Assembly: GCA_900551055.1 (NCBI GenBank)
Contig: URUK01000026.1
Coordinates: 1-36,484, forward strand
Origin: an uncultured Prevotella sp.
GTDB lineage: Bacteria; Bacteroidota; Bacteroidia; Bacteroidales; Bacteroidaceae
Direction of reading: 5' to 3'
DNA: 36,484 nt
In this document: in pieces, positions 8,549-14,926 of the stretch
Layout of the letters: each line of letters begins with the position of its first letter
Numbering within the stretch: position 1 is the first letter of the stretch
Translations under genes and position numbers: made by a program
The notes under the pieces: model-generated
Told to the model about the DNA's origin: nothing
Seen by the model: the letters and a program-made list of their open reading frames with translations, nothing else
Databases searched by the model: none

Positions 8549-10459
8549 TCAATTGCCGGCATTTTTCATCTCTTCAATCCGCTTCAGCATCGCGTCATTG
8601 GTGGCTTTCACCGCCTTCAAGTCACGCAACAGCCTCAACCGGAATCTCCACATCCTCAAATAGAAGAACAAGCCTACCGGCACCACAACCGCAGCTGCCA
8701 CGTTGAGCCATTTCCGTTCGAACGGCCTTGTATGCGCCTTCACCGCCATCAAAGGATAGTCGTTCAGCAAATTGAGCACCTGCTTGTCCCTTGAGTTCGA
8801 CAAGTCTTCTATCACTTCCTCCATCCTTTCATTTATTTCCTCTATCGTATGGTCGGGAGCGTATTTGAAGAAAGCCTTGCCCACATTTGGAGCCAGCAGC
8901 AGGTTGTGCTGGTGTGCATATTCCGTAATATCTGCGCTTATGCGTTCAAGCTCTTCCGCATCAGCCTGATAGTCGGGATCTTTTATGATTACCTCTTTCC
9001 TGTATACCGAGCGCTTCATGCGCAGTCCGAGCATTTTCATCATCAGGTTGCGGTAGAAATCGATGTTGAACACCACGGAATCATTGTTGGCCTTGTACGT
9101 GAAGAACACCGCAAGCGGCGTAAGCACGGCAAGCGATATTGTCTTTCCGAACCAGATTGTCCATTCCCCGATGCGCGCCATGCGGAATCCCGAATTGTCG
9201 AAGATGAAGAACACGATGAACACCAGCACCGATATGATTACCGGCACGCCAAGTCCGCCTTTCCTTATGATCGCACCGAGCGGCGCGCCTATGAAGAAGA
9301 ACAGCAGACACTGCAACGCTACCGAGAACTTGTTGATGGCCTCTATCTTGTGGTCTCTTATCAGCCTGTCGCCGTCAGAAGTCAGCATGCCCTTGAAGTC
9401 GAGGTCGCTCATCTCGTTCCTGACATTGCCCATCGCCGCGTTTACCGCATTAAGTTTCCTGTCGGCTGACAACCGGCTGTACACAGAGTCGAAACTAAAC
9501 GTCTTCGTTGCAGCCATCTTCACCGCCCTTGCAGAGTCCTCGCGGCTCACTCCCCGGTTGGAGAAATACCGCTCACGGACATCCTTGTAGAACACACGCC
9601 CCACACTGTCGTACACATGGGTCAAAGAGTCCACGTCAAGAGCTATCTGCCTGACGCTCTTTCCTTTCGAGTTGTTCGACAACGCGCTTGCATCGGCCAC
9701 GTTGAAGTCGGAATCGAAATCAAGAAGTATGGTCTTCGTCACAAAGGTCTCCCTGCGGTAAGGCACCGACGTGCCGCGCATCACCTGCTGCGACTTCATG
9801 TTCTCAAACCACTCTCCACTGTAAAGCGTAAGCAGCAGGTGCTTCTTCTCCGCCGTAGACTGCAACATTCCCGAGTCCGCCAGTATTATTGCGGCATCCT
9901 CGTAGCTGTCGGTCATCTTGTATATCATCACGCCATACAGCTTGCCGGTTTCCAAATCCTTCTTCTGCACATACAGGTTGCACCCCGGAATACCGTCATA
10001 GAACACTCCTTCGGGGATTTCCAGCTCGGGGCTTTTCTGCTTCATCGACAGCAGCAGACGCGAGAACGACAGGTTGGCGTTAGGCCCAATGACGTTCTGG
10101 AAATAGAATGAGCCGAACGATATGAACACAACAATGACTATCAACGGCCTGAACGCCTGCATAAGCGATATTCCGGCAGCCTTTATGGCTGTAAGCTCGC
10201 TGCTCTCGCCGAGGTTTCCGAAGGCGATGAGCGACGACAGCAGGATGGCCAGCGGCAACGCCTGCGGCACGAGCATCAGGCTCATGTACCAGAAAAACTG
10301 AGCCAGCACGTCCATCGACAGGCCCTTGCCTATCAAATCGTCGATATATTTCCACAAGAACTGCATCATCAGTATGAACTGACAGATGAAGAACGTGCCG
10401 ACGAAAAGCAGCCCGAACTGCTTGGCTATGAACTTGTCTAATTTTCTTATGCGGAACAT
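8549..10459 (-). CDS. LptF/LptG-family (YjgP/YjgQ) lipopolysaccharide transport permease, long form
   Basis: The 636-residue protein starts 'MFRIRKLDKFIAKQF', typical of YjgP/YjgQ. It has three N-terminal membrane helices (within about 15-125), with 'GESSELTAIKAAGISL' in the conserved cytoplasmic coupling loop that contacts LptB. A large periplasmic jellyroll region follows (about 125-380), then three more helices (about 385-460). LptF/LptG extract LPS from the inner membrane and pass it to LptC/LptA. E. coli LptF and LptG have about 360 residues; here about 170 residues follow helix 6, partly cytoplasmic and helical, with one further hydrophobic segment (about 585-603) and a short coiled tail. 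Bacteroidota often carry such long forms. Whether it acts as LptF, LptG or both is not decided by the sequence. Confidence 0.93.
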   Translation of the reverse strand: MFRIRKLDKFIAKQFGLLFVGTFFICQFILMMQFLWKYIDDLIGKGLSMDVLAQFFWYMSLMLVPQALPLAILLSSLIAFGNLGESSELTAIKAAGISLMQAFRPLIVIVVFISFGSFYFQNVIGPNANLSFSRLLLSMKQKSPELEIPEGVFYDGIPGCNLYVQKKDLETGKLYGVMIYKMTDSYEDAAIILADSGMLQSTAEKKHLLLTLYSGEWFENMKSQQVMRGTSVPYRRETFVTKTILLDFDSDFNVADASALSNNSKGKSVRQIALDVDSLTHVYDSVGRVFYKDVRERYFSNRGVSREDSARAVKMAATKTFSFDSVYSRLSADRKLNAVNAAMGNVRNEMSDLDFKGMLTSDGDRLIRDHKIEAINKFSVALQCLLFFFIGAPLGAIIRKGGLGVPVIISVLVFIVFFIFDNSGFRMARIGEWTIWFGKTISLAVLTPLAVFFTYKANNDSVVFNIDFYRNLMMKMLGLRMKRSVYRKEVIIKDPDYQADAEELERISADITEYAHQHNLLLAPNVGKAFFKYAPDHTIEEINERMEEVIEDLSNSRDKQVLNLLNDYPLMAVKAHTRPFERKWLNVAAAVVVPVGLFFYLRMWRFRLRLLRDLKAVKATNDAMLKRIEEMKNAGN

Positions 10460-10502
10460 CGTTTTCTTTATCGTGTGGTTGCGGCAGAGCCATGCCAGCG
10501 TG

Positions 10503-10510
10503 CAAAATTA
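10503..10510 (-). promoter_or_regulatory. -7 box before the LptF/G-type gene
   Basis: TAATTTTG on the minus strand matches TAnnTTTG and lies about 43 nt before the start codon at 10459. No clean TTTG is seen 19-21 nt further upstream, so the -33 element is weak. Confidence 0.5.
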
Positions 10511-10537
10511 GCACAAAAATATCAGAAAACAATATAT

Positions 10538-10620
10538 AAGGGTAAAAAGGTAAAAAAGTAAAAAGGTAAAAATAGCAGATTTATCCTTTTACCTTTTTAC
10601 TTTTTTACCTTTTTACCCTT
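10538..10620. repeat. Perfect 34-bp inverted repeat built of GGTAAAAA words
   Basis: The arms 10538-10571 and 10587-10620 are perfect reverse complements with a 15-nt loop. Each arm is itself made of near-tandem GGTAAAAA units. It lies between two minus-strand genes and would form a long AU-rich hairpin in the RNA. It could end the START-protein transcript. Similar word-built, unrelated hairpins occur at 25878-26184 and 26871-26976. Confidence 0.9.
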
Positions 10621-10635
10621 TCACCTTCTCCCTTT

Positions 10636-11034
10636 TCAAAGTCCTGTCGAGCGGTGCAGGGTCTCCATATTGGCGTCCCATATGTCACGCAGGGTGTCGG
10701 TGTCGCCGTCGGGAGCATAGTCGGTGATTACCATGATGTAGTCACCCGTTATGTCGCTTTTCTCCATGCGCAGCTCCAAGTACGTGTCACGAAACTCATC
10801 CTCACTCCAGCGCAGGCGTATGTACTCATTGTCCTTCGTCTCCAACACGTCCGCAGTCCTCGTCTCATGATGCCCCCATGTGTTGCCCCAGGTGAAGGTC
10901 AGCGTGTCGCCGTCACGCTTCACGTCGTCGGCAAGCCACTTCGCAAGTCCCTCGGGAGTACTCATCAGCGACCATATTATATTGGCAGACTTCGAGCGCA
11001 GCTCCCTCTCTATACTGATTTTATTGTCTTCCAT
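10636..11034 (-). CDS. START-like (SRPBCC-fold) domain protein
   Basis: The 132-residue acidic protein looks like a single START-like/AHSA1-type ligand-binding domain: 'LRSKSANIIWSLMSTPEGLAKWL' at the N-terminus, then beta strands ('LTFTWG', 'YIRLRW', 'YLELRM', 'DYIMVITDYA'), and a long C-terminal helix starting near 'DTLRDIWDANMETL'. The pattern of an opening helix, W-rich strand and C-terminal helix fits the SRPBCC superfamily. No signal peptide is present, so it is cytoplasmic. Small proteins of this type are conserved in Bacteroidota without a known ligand. It has its own promoter, divergent from the tRNA promoter. Confidence 0.85.
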   Translation of the reverse strand: MEDNKISIERELRSKSANIIWSLMSTPEGLAKWLADDVKRDGDTLTFTWGNTWGHHETRTADVLETKDNEYIRLRWSEDEFRDTYLELRMEKSDITGDYIMVITDYAPDGDTDTLRDIWDANMETLHRSTGL

Positions 11035-11061
11035 AAATCACGGCGTGATAATATTTTGCCA

Positions 11062-11095
11062 CAAAAATAATAATTTTGCCAAATAAAACAGCAAA
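11062..11095 (-). promoter_or_regulatory. Promoter of the START-like gene
   Basis: The minus strand reads TATTTTTG at 11069-11062 (TAnnTTTG) with TTTG at 11095-11092, 22 nt upstream. Transcription would begin about 22 nt before the start codon at 11034. It is back-to-back with the tRNA promoter. Confidence 0.6.
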
Positions 11096-11109
11096 AAAGC
11101 ATGATATTT

Positions 11110-11140
11110 TTTGGTATGTAAAGAAATTGTATTACCTTTG
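11110..11140 (+). promoter_or_regulatory. Near-consensus Bacteroidota promoter for the tRNA
   Basis: TTTG at 11110-11113, then 19 nt, then TACCTTTG at 11133-11140. This matches the -33/-7 consensus and spacing exactly. The predicted start is about 5-6 nt after the box, some 18 nt before the mature tRNA. Confidence 0.85.
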
Positions 11141-11163
11141 CACCCGCAAAAAGGACATTCGAT

Positions 11164-11237
11164 GGCGGGATAGCTCAGCTGGTTAGAGCGTCGGATTCAT
11201 AATCCGGAGGTCGTGGGTTCGGGTCCCACCCCCGCTA
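11164..11237 (+). tRNA. tRNA with CAT anticodon (Met elongator or Ile2)
   Basis: A cloverleaf folds with G1 at 11164: acceptor GGCGGGA/CCCCGCT, D arm GCTC...GAGC, anticodon stem TCGGA/TCCGG with loop TTCATAA (anticodon CAT), and T arm GTGGG-TTCGGGT-CCCAC. CCA is not encoded. It is not the initiator by its general form, but whether the C34 is lysidine-modified (Ile) cannot be read from DNA. Two features are odd: the last acceptor pair is A7-C66, and T-loop position 58 is G instead of the almost universal A. The rest is regular, and the gene has its own promoter and terminator. Confidence 0.92.
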
Positions 11238-11250
11238 CAAATGCAACCAA

Positions 11251-11285
11251 CGCCCCGATGGAACACCGTTCCGTCGGGGCGTTTT
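11251..11285 (+). terminator. Rho-independent terminator of the tRNA gene
   Basis: A 14-bp stem (one G-T pair: CGCCCCGATGGAAC with GTTCCGTCGGGGCG) with a 3-nt loop is followed by TTTT. It starts 13 nt after the tRNA. Confidence 0.93.
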
Positions 11286-11335
11286 CTTCATCTCTCAACA
11301 AGCGTTTGCACACCTTCCGATTTCTGTCCGGCTGC

Positions 11336-11432
11336 GATGGATGCCACACCAAAGCATGTCTTGACAAGAGCCAACTGCCTCAATTGTAGCAAAACAGACA
11401 CATGTTATCAAGCTCACTCCACTCGGAAGGAC
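11336..11432 (+). repeat. Diverged ~100-bp interspersed repeat, copy B
   Basis: It begins GGATGCCACACC and ends with ATCAAGCTC...CTCGGAAGG. It aligns, with many changes, to copies at 11592-11692 (minus) and 27925-28023 (plus). Translated on its minus strand it gives 'SLITCVCFATIEAVGSC', similar to the reading of the other copies. It is the most diverged of the three. Confidence 0.6.
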
Positions 11433-11452
11433 TGGAGCAGGTTGCCATTCAT

Positions 11453-11545
11453 GTTGCAAAAGGTCATCAATCGCCTTGTAAAAGGCCATGTTTTACACGC
11501 CAAAAGGCCACCTTTCACAAGCTAAAAGGCGGCCTTTTGCAAAAC
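11453..11545. repeat. AAAAGGCCACCTTTT block, copy 1
   Basis: It contains several alternating AAAAGG-CCACC-TTT and GGCCTTTT words that can pair with each other. Related blocks lie at 14581-14690, 17825-17945, 20573-20686, 23300-23445 and 28061-28167. No coding sequence is seen in 11286-11851; the stretch is almost wholly repeat-derived. Confidence 0.75.
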
Positions 11546-11591
11546 CATCAAAAACCTACCGAATACCCATCCCAGCCAAAAGGACGATCCA

Positions 11592-11692
11592 CCCCAGCCC
11601 TCCCGAATGGAGGGAGCTTGATTACTTGCTTTTATTTAAGTACATTTGAGGCTCTCGGTAATCGTCATGTCGCACGCCGATGCGGCATCCAG
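11592..11692 (-). repeat. Diverged ~100-bp interspersed repeat, copy C
   Basis: Read on the minus strand it starts GGATGCCGCATCGGCGTGCG and ends AGCTCCCTCCATTCGGGAGG. It matches the copy at 27925-28023 along its whole length with an estimated three quarters identity by eye. Confidence 0.75.
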
Positions 11693-11780
11693 AAAACACA
11701 AATAGCGTCAAATATTGTTGGCTGCATACACTGGATGCCGCATCGGCGTGCGACATGACGATTACCGAGTGCCTCAAATG
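11643..11780. repeat. 50-bp inverted repeat (one mismatch) from copy C and half copy D
   Basis: Arms 11643-11692 and 11731-11780 are reverse complements with a single mismatch and a 38-nt loop. The right arm (copy D) is a truncated second copy of the ~100-bp repeat. It lies 71 nt past the stop codon of the histidine kinase gene and may serve as its transcript end, though there is no clear U tract. Confidence 0.9.
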
Positions 11781-11851
11781 AAAAGGGATTAACTGCCTAT
11801 TATAAATCCAATTAATTACAAAACAAGGATAAAATAAAAACAAGCGCCTGT

Positions 11852-12991
11852 TTAGTTGAACGTCAGGCGGAACGTTGTCAACCCTTTTCCGCTGTCCTGC
11901 ACAAGCTGTATCGTGCCGTTGCTCACCCTCATTATCTGCCTTGAAATAGACAGGCCGATGCCGCTGCCGTCCTTTTTCGTGGTGAAAAACGGGATGAAGA
12001 TGTGCGCCGCAACGTCGTCGGGGATAAGCCCTCCGTCGTCGGTCACGTCAATGACCACGGCGTCGTCGTCTCCCGTGTACGCCCTTATGCTTACGTGTCC
12101 GCCCTCGCCAGTGGCCTCGGCGGCGTTTTTCAGCAGGTTGGACACTACCCGGCTAATCAGTCCCTCGTCGGCATATACCAGCAGGTCGTCAGGCATCACG
12201 TCCATATCTACGGCACAACCCTCCTTCATCAGCGGCGCGGCCAGCCTCGCCATGCGCTCAACGAACGGCTTGACGTAAAACAGCTGCGGCACAGGTGCTG
12301 GCACATGGGTGAACTTGCGGTAGTTTTCCACGAAGCGCACAAGCTCCCTGCCCGTGCGGTTTATCACCTCAAGCTCTTCCCGGCGGCCTTCTCCGTCCTG
12401 CTTGAGCATCACGTCGCTAAGCGACACTATCGGCGTAACGGTGTTCATTATCTCGTGAGTCAGCACGCGGATTAGCTTCACCCACGAGTCGATTTCCTGA
12501 TTGGCAAGCTCTCCCTTGATGTCGCTTATGGCGAGTATCCTCACCCTGCGGCCTTTCAGCGTGGTGTATGCGTCGCGCACCGACAGGCTTCCGAGCCTGT
12601 CCTGCACCTGGCTTATATGCGTAACTGCTTCCCTTCCAAGCAGCCTGTGGGCGGCGTTGTTGCTGCGCAACACTATGCCGCGCTCGTCGTCGAGCACCAA
12701 TATGCCGGTATCAACGGAGTCGATTATCAGCTCAAAATATTTCTCGCGCTCCTTCTGTTCGTCCCGGGCGTGTTGCAGTATGTCCTTCACGCGGTTGAGC
12801 GAGGCGTTTAGCAGCTTGTCGTCGCCGGTCTTTCCACCCTCCGGGAAGCGGAAGGTGTAGTCGCCGTTGTCCAAGGCGTTGAAGAGGAAAAACACCTTCC
12901 TAACCGTCTGCCTGTACCTGCGCCACAGGCAAATGCAGGCCACGGCCAGTACGGCAACAGTCGCAACGGGCGCAATAACACTAAAGTCCAT
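11852..12991 (-). CDS. NtrB/ZraS-type sensor histidine kinase
   Basis: The 379-residue kinase has one N-terminal membrane helix (about 5-23) with almost nothing outside the membrane. A PAS-like domain follows (about 85-155: 'FELIIDSVDTGILVLDDERGIVLRSN'), then the phosphoacceptor region with His179 in 'VLTHEIMNTVTP'. The HATPase domain has an N box ('NLLKNAAEA'), a G1 region ('DVTDDGGLIP'), an F box ('FIPFFTTKK') and a G2 box ('GSGIGLSI'). Without a periplasmic sensor loop it probably reads a cytoplasmic or membrane signal. Its start overlaps the end of the response-regulator gene by 11 nt, so the two are translationally coupled and are almost surely partners. Confidence 0.93.
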   Translation of the reverse strand: MDFSVIAPVATVAVLAVACICLWRRYRQTVRKVFFLFNALDNGDYTFRFPEGGKTGDDKLLNASLNRVKDILQHARDEQKEREKYFELIIDSVDTGILVLDDERGIVLRSNNAAHRLLGREAVTHISQVQDRLGSLSVRDAYTTLKGRRVRILAISDIKGELANQEIDSWVKLIRVLTHEIMNTVTPIVSLSDVMLKQDGEGRREELEVINRTGRELVRFVENYRKFTHVPAPVPQLFYVKPFVERMARLAAPLMKEGCAVDMDVMPDDLLVYADEGLISRVVSNLLKNAAEATGEGGHVSIRAYTGDDDAVVIDVTDDGGLIPDDVAAHIFIPFFTTKKDGSGIGLSISRQIMRVSNGTIQLVQDSGKGLTTFRLTFN

Positions 12992-14309
12992 ACTTCTTTA
13001 TTTTGTTGTACAGCGTCTGTCTCGTCACCCCAAGCTTCGCCGCTACCTGCGAAAGGTTGCCACCGCAGTCGCGTATCGTCTTGCCGATAAGCCTGCTCTC
13101 CATCTCGTCGATGGTCTGCACCTCCTCCACCGGCTTGCCGTACACGGGCGTGTCGCCGCTTATGTCGTCCTCGCCTATTACAGTTCCGTCACCAAGTATC
13201 ACCGCCTTCTCCACCGCATGCTGCAGTTCGCGTATGTTGCCGAACCACGGCAGCGCCTTCATCTTTTGCTCGGCGGCAGGCGAAAAGTCCATTTCGGGCT
13301 TGTTGTACATGGCGGAATAGCGGCCGAGAAAGAGCCTTGCCAGTGCCGGAATGTCCTCGCTGCGCTCGCGCAACGGCGGCAGGTGCAGGTGGATGGTGTT
13401 GATGCGGTAGAGCAAGTCTTCGCGGAACTCGCCCCGGGCCACCATCTGTCTGAGGTCGCGGTTTGTCGCACAAATCAGCCTTACGTCAATGGGTATGGCC
13501 TTGCTGCCGCCCACTCGCACGATGCTTCGCCGCTGCAGGGCGGTCAGCAGTTTTGCCTGCAAGGCGTAGCCGAGGTTTCCTATCTCGTCGAGAAACAGCG
13601 TTCCGCCGTCGGCCAGCTCGAATTTTCCGGGCTTGTCGGCCTTCGCGTCGGTGAACGCTCCTTTCACATGGCCGAACAGTTCGCTCTCAAACAAGGTGTC
13701 GGTTATCGCTCCCATGTCCACCGGCAGCATCTTCGCGCCGCGGCGTTGCGACAGCCTGTGTATCTCGTTGGCAAGAACTTCCTTGCCGGTACCGTTCTCG
13801 CCGGTTATCAGAATGTTCGCGTCGGTCGCCGCCACCTTGTCGACCATGGCTTTAAGGTCGAGCATGCGCGGCGACGTTCCCCAGAACATGCTCCCCTCGC
13901 GGCTGTCAGCCGTGCCCTTGTCGTCCATCGTTTTGCGGTAGGCGCCGGTCAGGACGGACAGCAGTTTGGCGTTGTCAAACGGTTTCACAACGAAGTCCGC
14001 CGCGCCCTCTTTCAGTCCTGTAACGGCCAGTTCGATGTCGGCGTATGCCGTAAAGAGCACCACCTGCGCCTGCGGCCTCTGCTTTTTTATCTGGCGCAGC
14101 CAGTACAGACCTTCGTTGCCGCTGTTAACGCCGCTTTGGAAGTTCATGTCGAGCAGCACCACATCGGGCTTGTCCTCTCGCAGCCGCGCCGGAATATTAT
14201 TAGGATTAGCCACGGCAACAATGTGCTCGAACGTGCCGTCAAGCAGCATCTTCACCGTAGAAAGAATGTTGCGGTTGTCGTCCGCAATAAGTATCGTACC
14301 CTGTTTCAT
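12981..14309 (-). CDS. NtrC-family sigma-54-dependent response regulator
   Basis: The 442-residue protein has a receiver domain (about 5-120) with Asp10/Asp11, the phosphorylation site Asp54 ('VLLDMNF') and Lys109. It has an AAA+ domain (about 143-370) with Walker A 'GENGTGKE' (170-177), 'ESELFGHVKGAFTDA' and Walker B 'GGTLFLDEIG' (235-244). The C-terminal Fis-type helix-turn-helix is 'NLSQVAAKLGVTRQTLYNK' (about 417-437). It should hydrolyse ATP to open sigma-54 promoters. The sigma-54-contact loop reads GAFTDA (217-222) rather than GAFTGA, a variant worth noting. Two palindromes and a -24/-12 promoter lie between this gene and the divergent tolC gene, which makes the exporter its likely target. 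Confidence 0.95.
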   Translation of the reverse strand: MKQGTILIADDNRNILSTVKMLLDGTFEHIVAVANPNNIPARLREDKPDVVLLDMNFQSGVNSGNEGLYWLRQIKKQRPQAQVVLFTAYADIELAVTGLKEGAADFVVKPFDNAKLLSVLTGAYRKTMDDKGTADSREGSMFWGTSPRMLDLKAMVDKVAATDANILITGENGTGKEVLANEIHRLSQRRGAKMLPVDMGAITDTLFESELFGHVKGAFTDAKADKPGKFELADGGTLFLDEIGNLGYALQAKLLTALQRRSIVRVGGSKAIPIDVRLICATNRDLRQMVARGEFREDLLYRINTIHLHLPPLRERSEDIPALARLFLGRYSAMYNKPEMDFSPAAEQKMKALPWFGNIRELQHAVEKAVILGDGTVIGEDDISGDTPVYGKPVEEVQTIDEMESRLIGKTIRDCGGNLSQVAAKLGVTRQTLYNKIKKYGL

Positions 14310-14316
14310 CGCTATG

Positions 14317-14348
14317 CAAAAGTAATCTGTTATGGCGAAACAAGCAAG
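14317..14348 (-). promoter_or_regulatory. Candidate housekeeping promoter of the regulator-kinase pair
   Basis: The minus strand reads TACTTTTG at 14324-14317 (TAnnTTTG) and CTTG at 14348-14345, 20 nt upstream. The predicted transcript would start only a few nt before the ATG at 14309, so the mRNA would be nearly leaderless. Confidence 0.55.
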
Positions 14349-14410
14349 CGGTTGGTTGTTTTTTAGGCAAAATCCTTAACATGAATGTCCGCAAAGCTCC
14401 CATTCATCGG

Positions 14411-14464
14411 TAGTTAAAGGAGTTAAAGAAGTTATCGCTCCCTACGGTCGCTAAGTAGTTAAAG
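14411..14464. repeat. TAGTTAAAG...TCGCT repeat, copy 1
   Basis: It reads TAGTTAAAGGAGTTA, then a TCGCTCCCTACGGTCGCTAAG core, then TAGTTAAAG. The same pattern, with TCGCTCGCTGCGCTCGCTAA as core, returns at 36428-36480. The core is an imperfect palindrome (AGCG-type arms). Confidence 0.8.
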
Positions 14465-14580
14465 ACAAATGCCTTGCTTATTTATGTGCGTGATTGGCTG
14501 TTCAGGCCGGTTGCGAACATCCATTTTCATTAAAAACACCATCATGTATGCAGCAGCCAGCCACCGCTTCGCGCACCAAC

Positions 14581-14690
14581 CGTAACCCATTGACAATCAA
14601 TACGTTGCAACCACACTTGCAAAAGACCGTCTTTTAGCCTCTAAAAGGTGGCCTTTTGCAATGCAATTTGCCGTCTTTTACTTTTTCACC
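14581..14690. repeat. AAAAGGCCACCTTTT block, copy 2
   Basis: This copy holds GCAAAAGACCGTCTTTTAG and CTAAAAGGTGGCCTTTTGCA, preceded by a 'TTGACAATCAATACGTTGCAA' like segment that matches the tail found in the other copies in spirit (TTGATTATCAA). After it, 14691-14800 is a pyrimidine-rich tract of repeated TTTTTACCTTT and TTCTCACC words without coding potential. Confidence 0.7.
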
Positions 14691-14803
14691 GTTTTATCTT
14701 TTCACTTTCACCAGCCATGTTTTACCTTTTTACTTCTTTACCTTTTTACCTTTAATCGTTTTTTCTCACCTTCTCACTTTCTCACCTTCTCACCTTTATC
14801 TTC

Positions 14804-14820
14804 TGTCTAATAATTAAACA
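14804..14820. promoter_or_regulatory. Putative activator-binding site 1 (TGTCTAATAATTAAACA)
   Basis: This 17-mer differs by one base from the perfect palindrome at 14826-14842. The two centres are 22 bp apart, about two helical turns, so two activator dimers could sit on the same DNA face. It lies about 110 bp upstream of the predicted tolC transcription start, a normal place for an enhancer-type site. Binding by the adjacent NtrC-family regulator is inferred. Confidence 0.7.
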
Positions 14821-14825
14821 CCGAT

Positions 14826-14842
14826 TGTCTAATAATTAGACA
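14826..14842. promoter_or_regulatory. Putative activator-binding site 2 (TGTCTAATAATTAGACA)
   Basis: A perfect 8+1+8 palindrome, centre about 90 bp upstream of the predicted tolC transcription start. It pairs with the near-identical site at 14804-14820. Confidence 0.75.
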
Positions 14843-14897
14843 GTGGCCGTGGGACGCTTTTTACATAATAACCTAACAATCAAAGGATTAGCTGTTT

Positions 14898-14913
14898 TGG
14901 CACGCTTTTGGCA
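14898..14913 (+). promoter_or_regulatory. Sigma-54 (-24/-12) promoter of the exporter operon
   Basis: TGGCACGCTTTTGGCA matches the consensus TGGCACG-N4-TTGCA at all but one base, and keeps the invariant GG and GC with the required spacing. The predicted start is near 14924, only about 3 nt before the tolC ATG. With the two upstream palindromes and the neighbouring activator gene it makes a coherent sigma-54 control region. Confidence 0.78.
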
Positions 14914-14926
14914 TTATAATCAGTGT

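Noticed and set aside
11164..11851. The tRNA 3' end as an attachment site of an integrated element.
   Set aside because: I found no integrase gene nearby and no second copy of the tRNA 3' end in the window. The following repeats lack mobility genes.
12867..14366. A 499-codon open frame on the plus strand opposite the regulator and part of the kinase.
   Set aside because: It is antisense to two well-supported genes with clear motifs. The translation is rich in His, Arg, Val and Leu, as expected for a shadow frame in GC-rich DNA, and matches no family I know.
14843..14926. A longer tolC reading frame that starts at 14843.
   Set aside because: The extra 28 residues precede a clear signal peptide and would cover the -24/-12 promoter.
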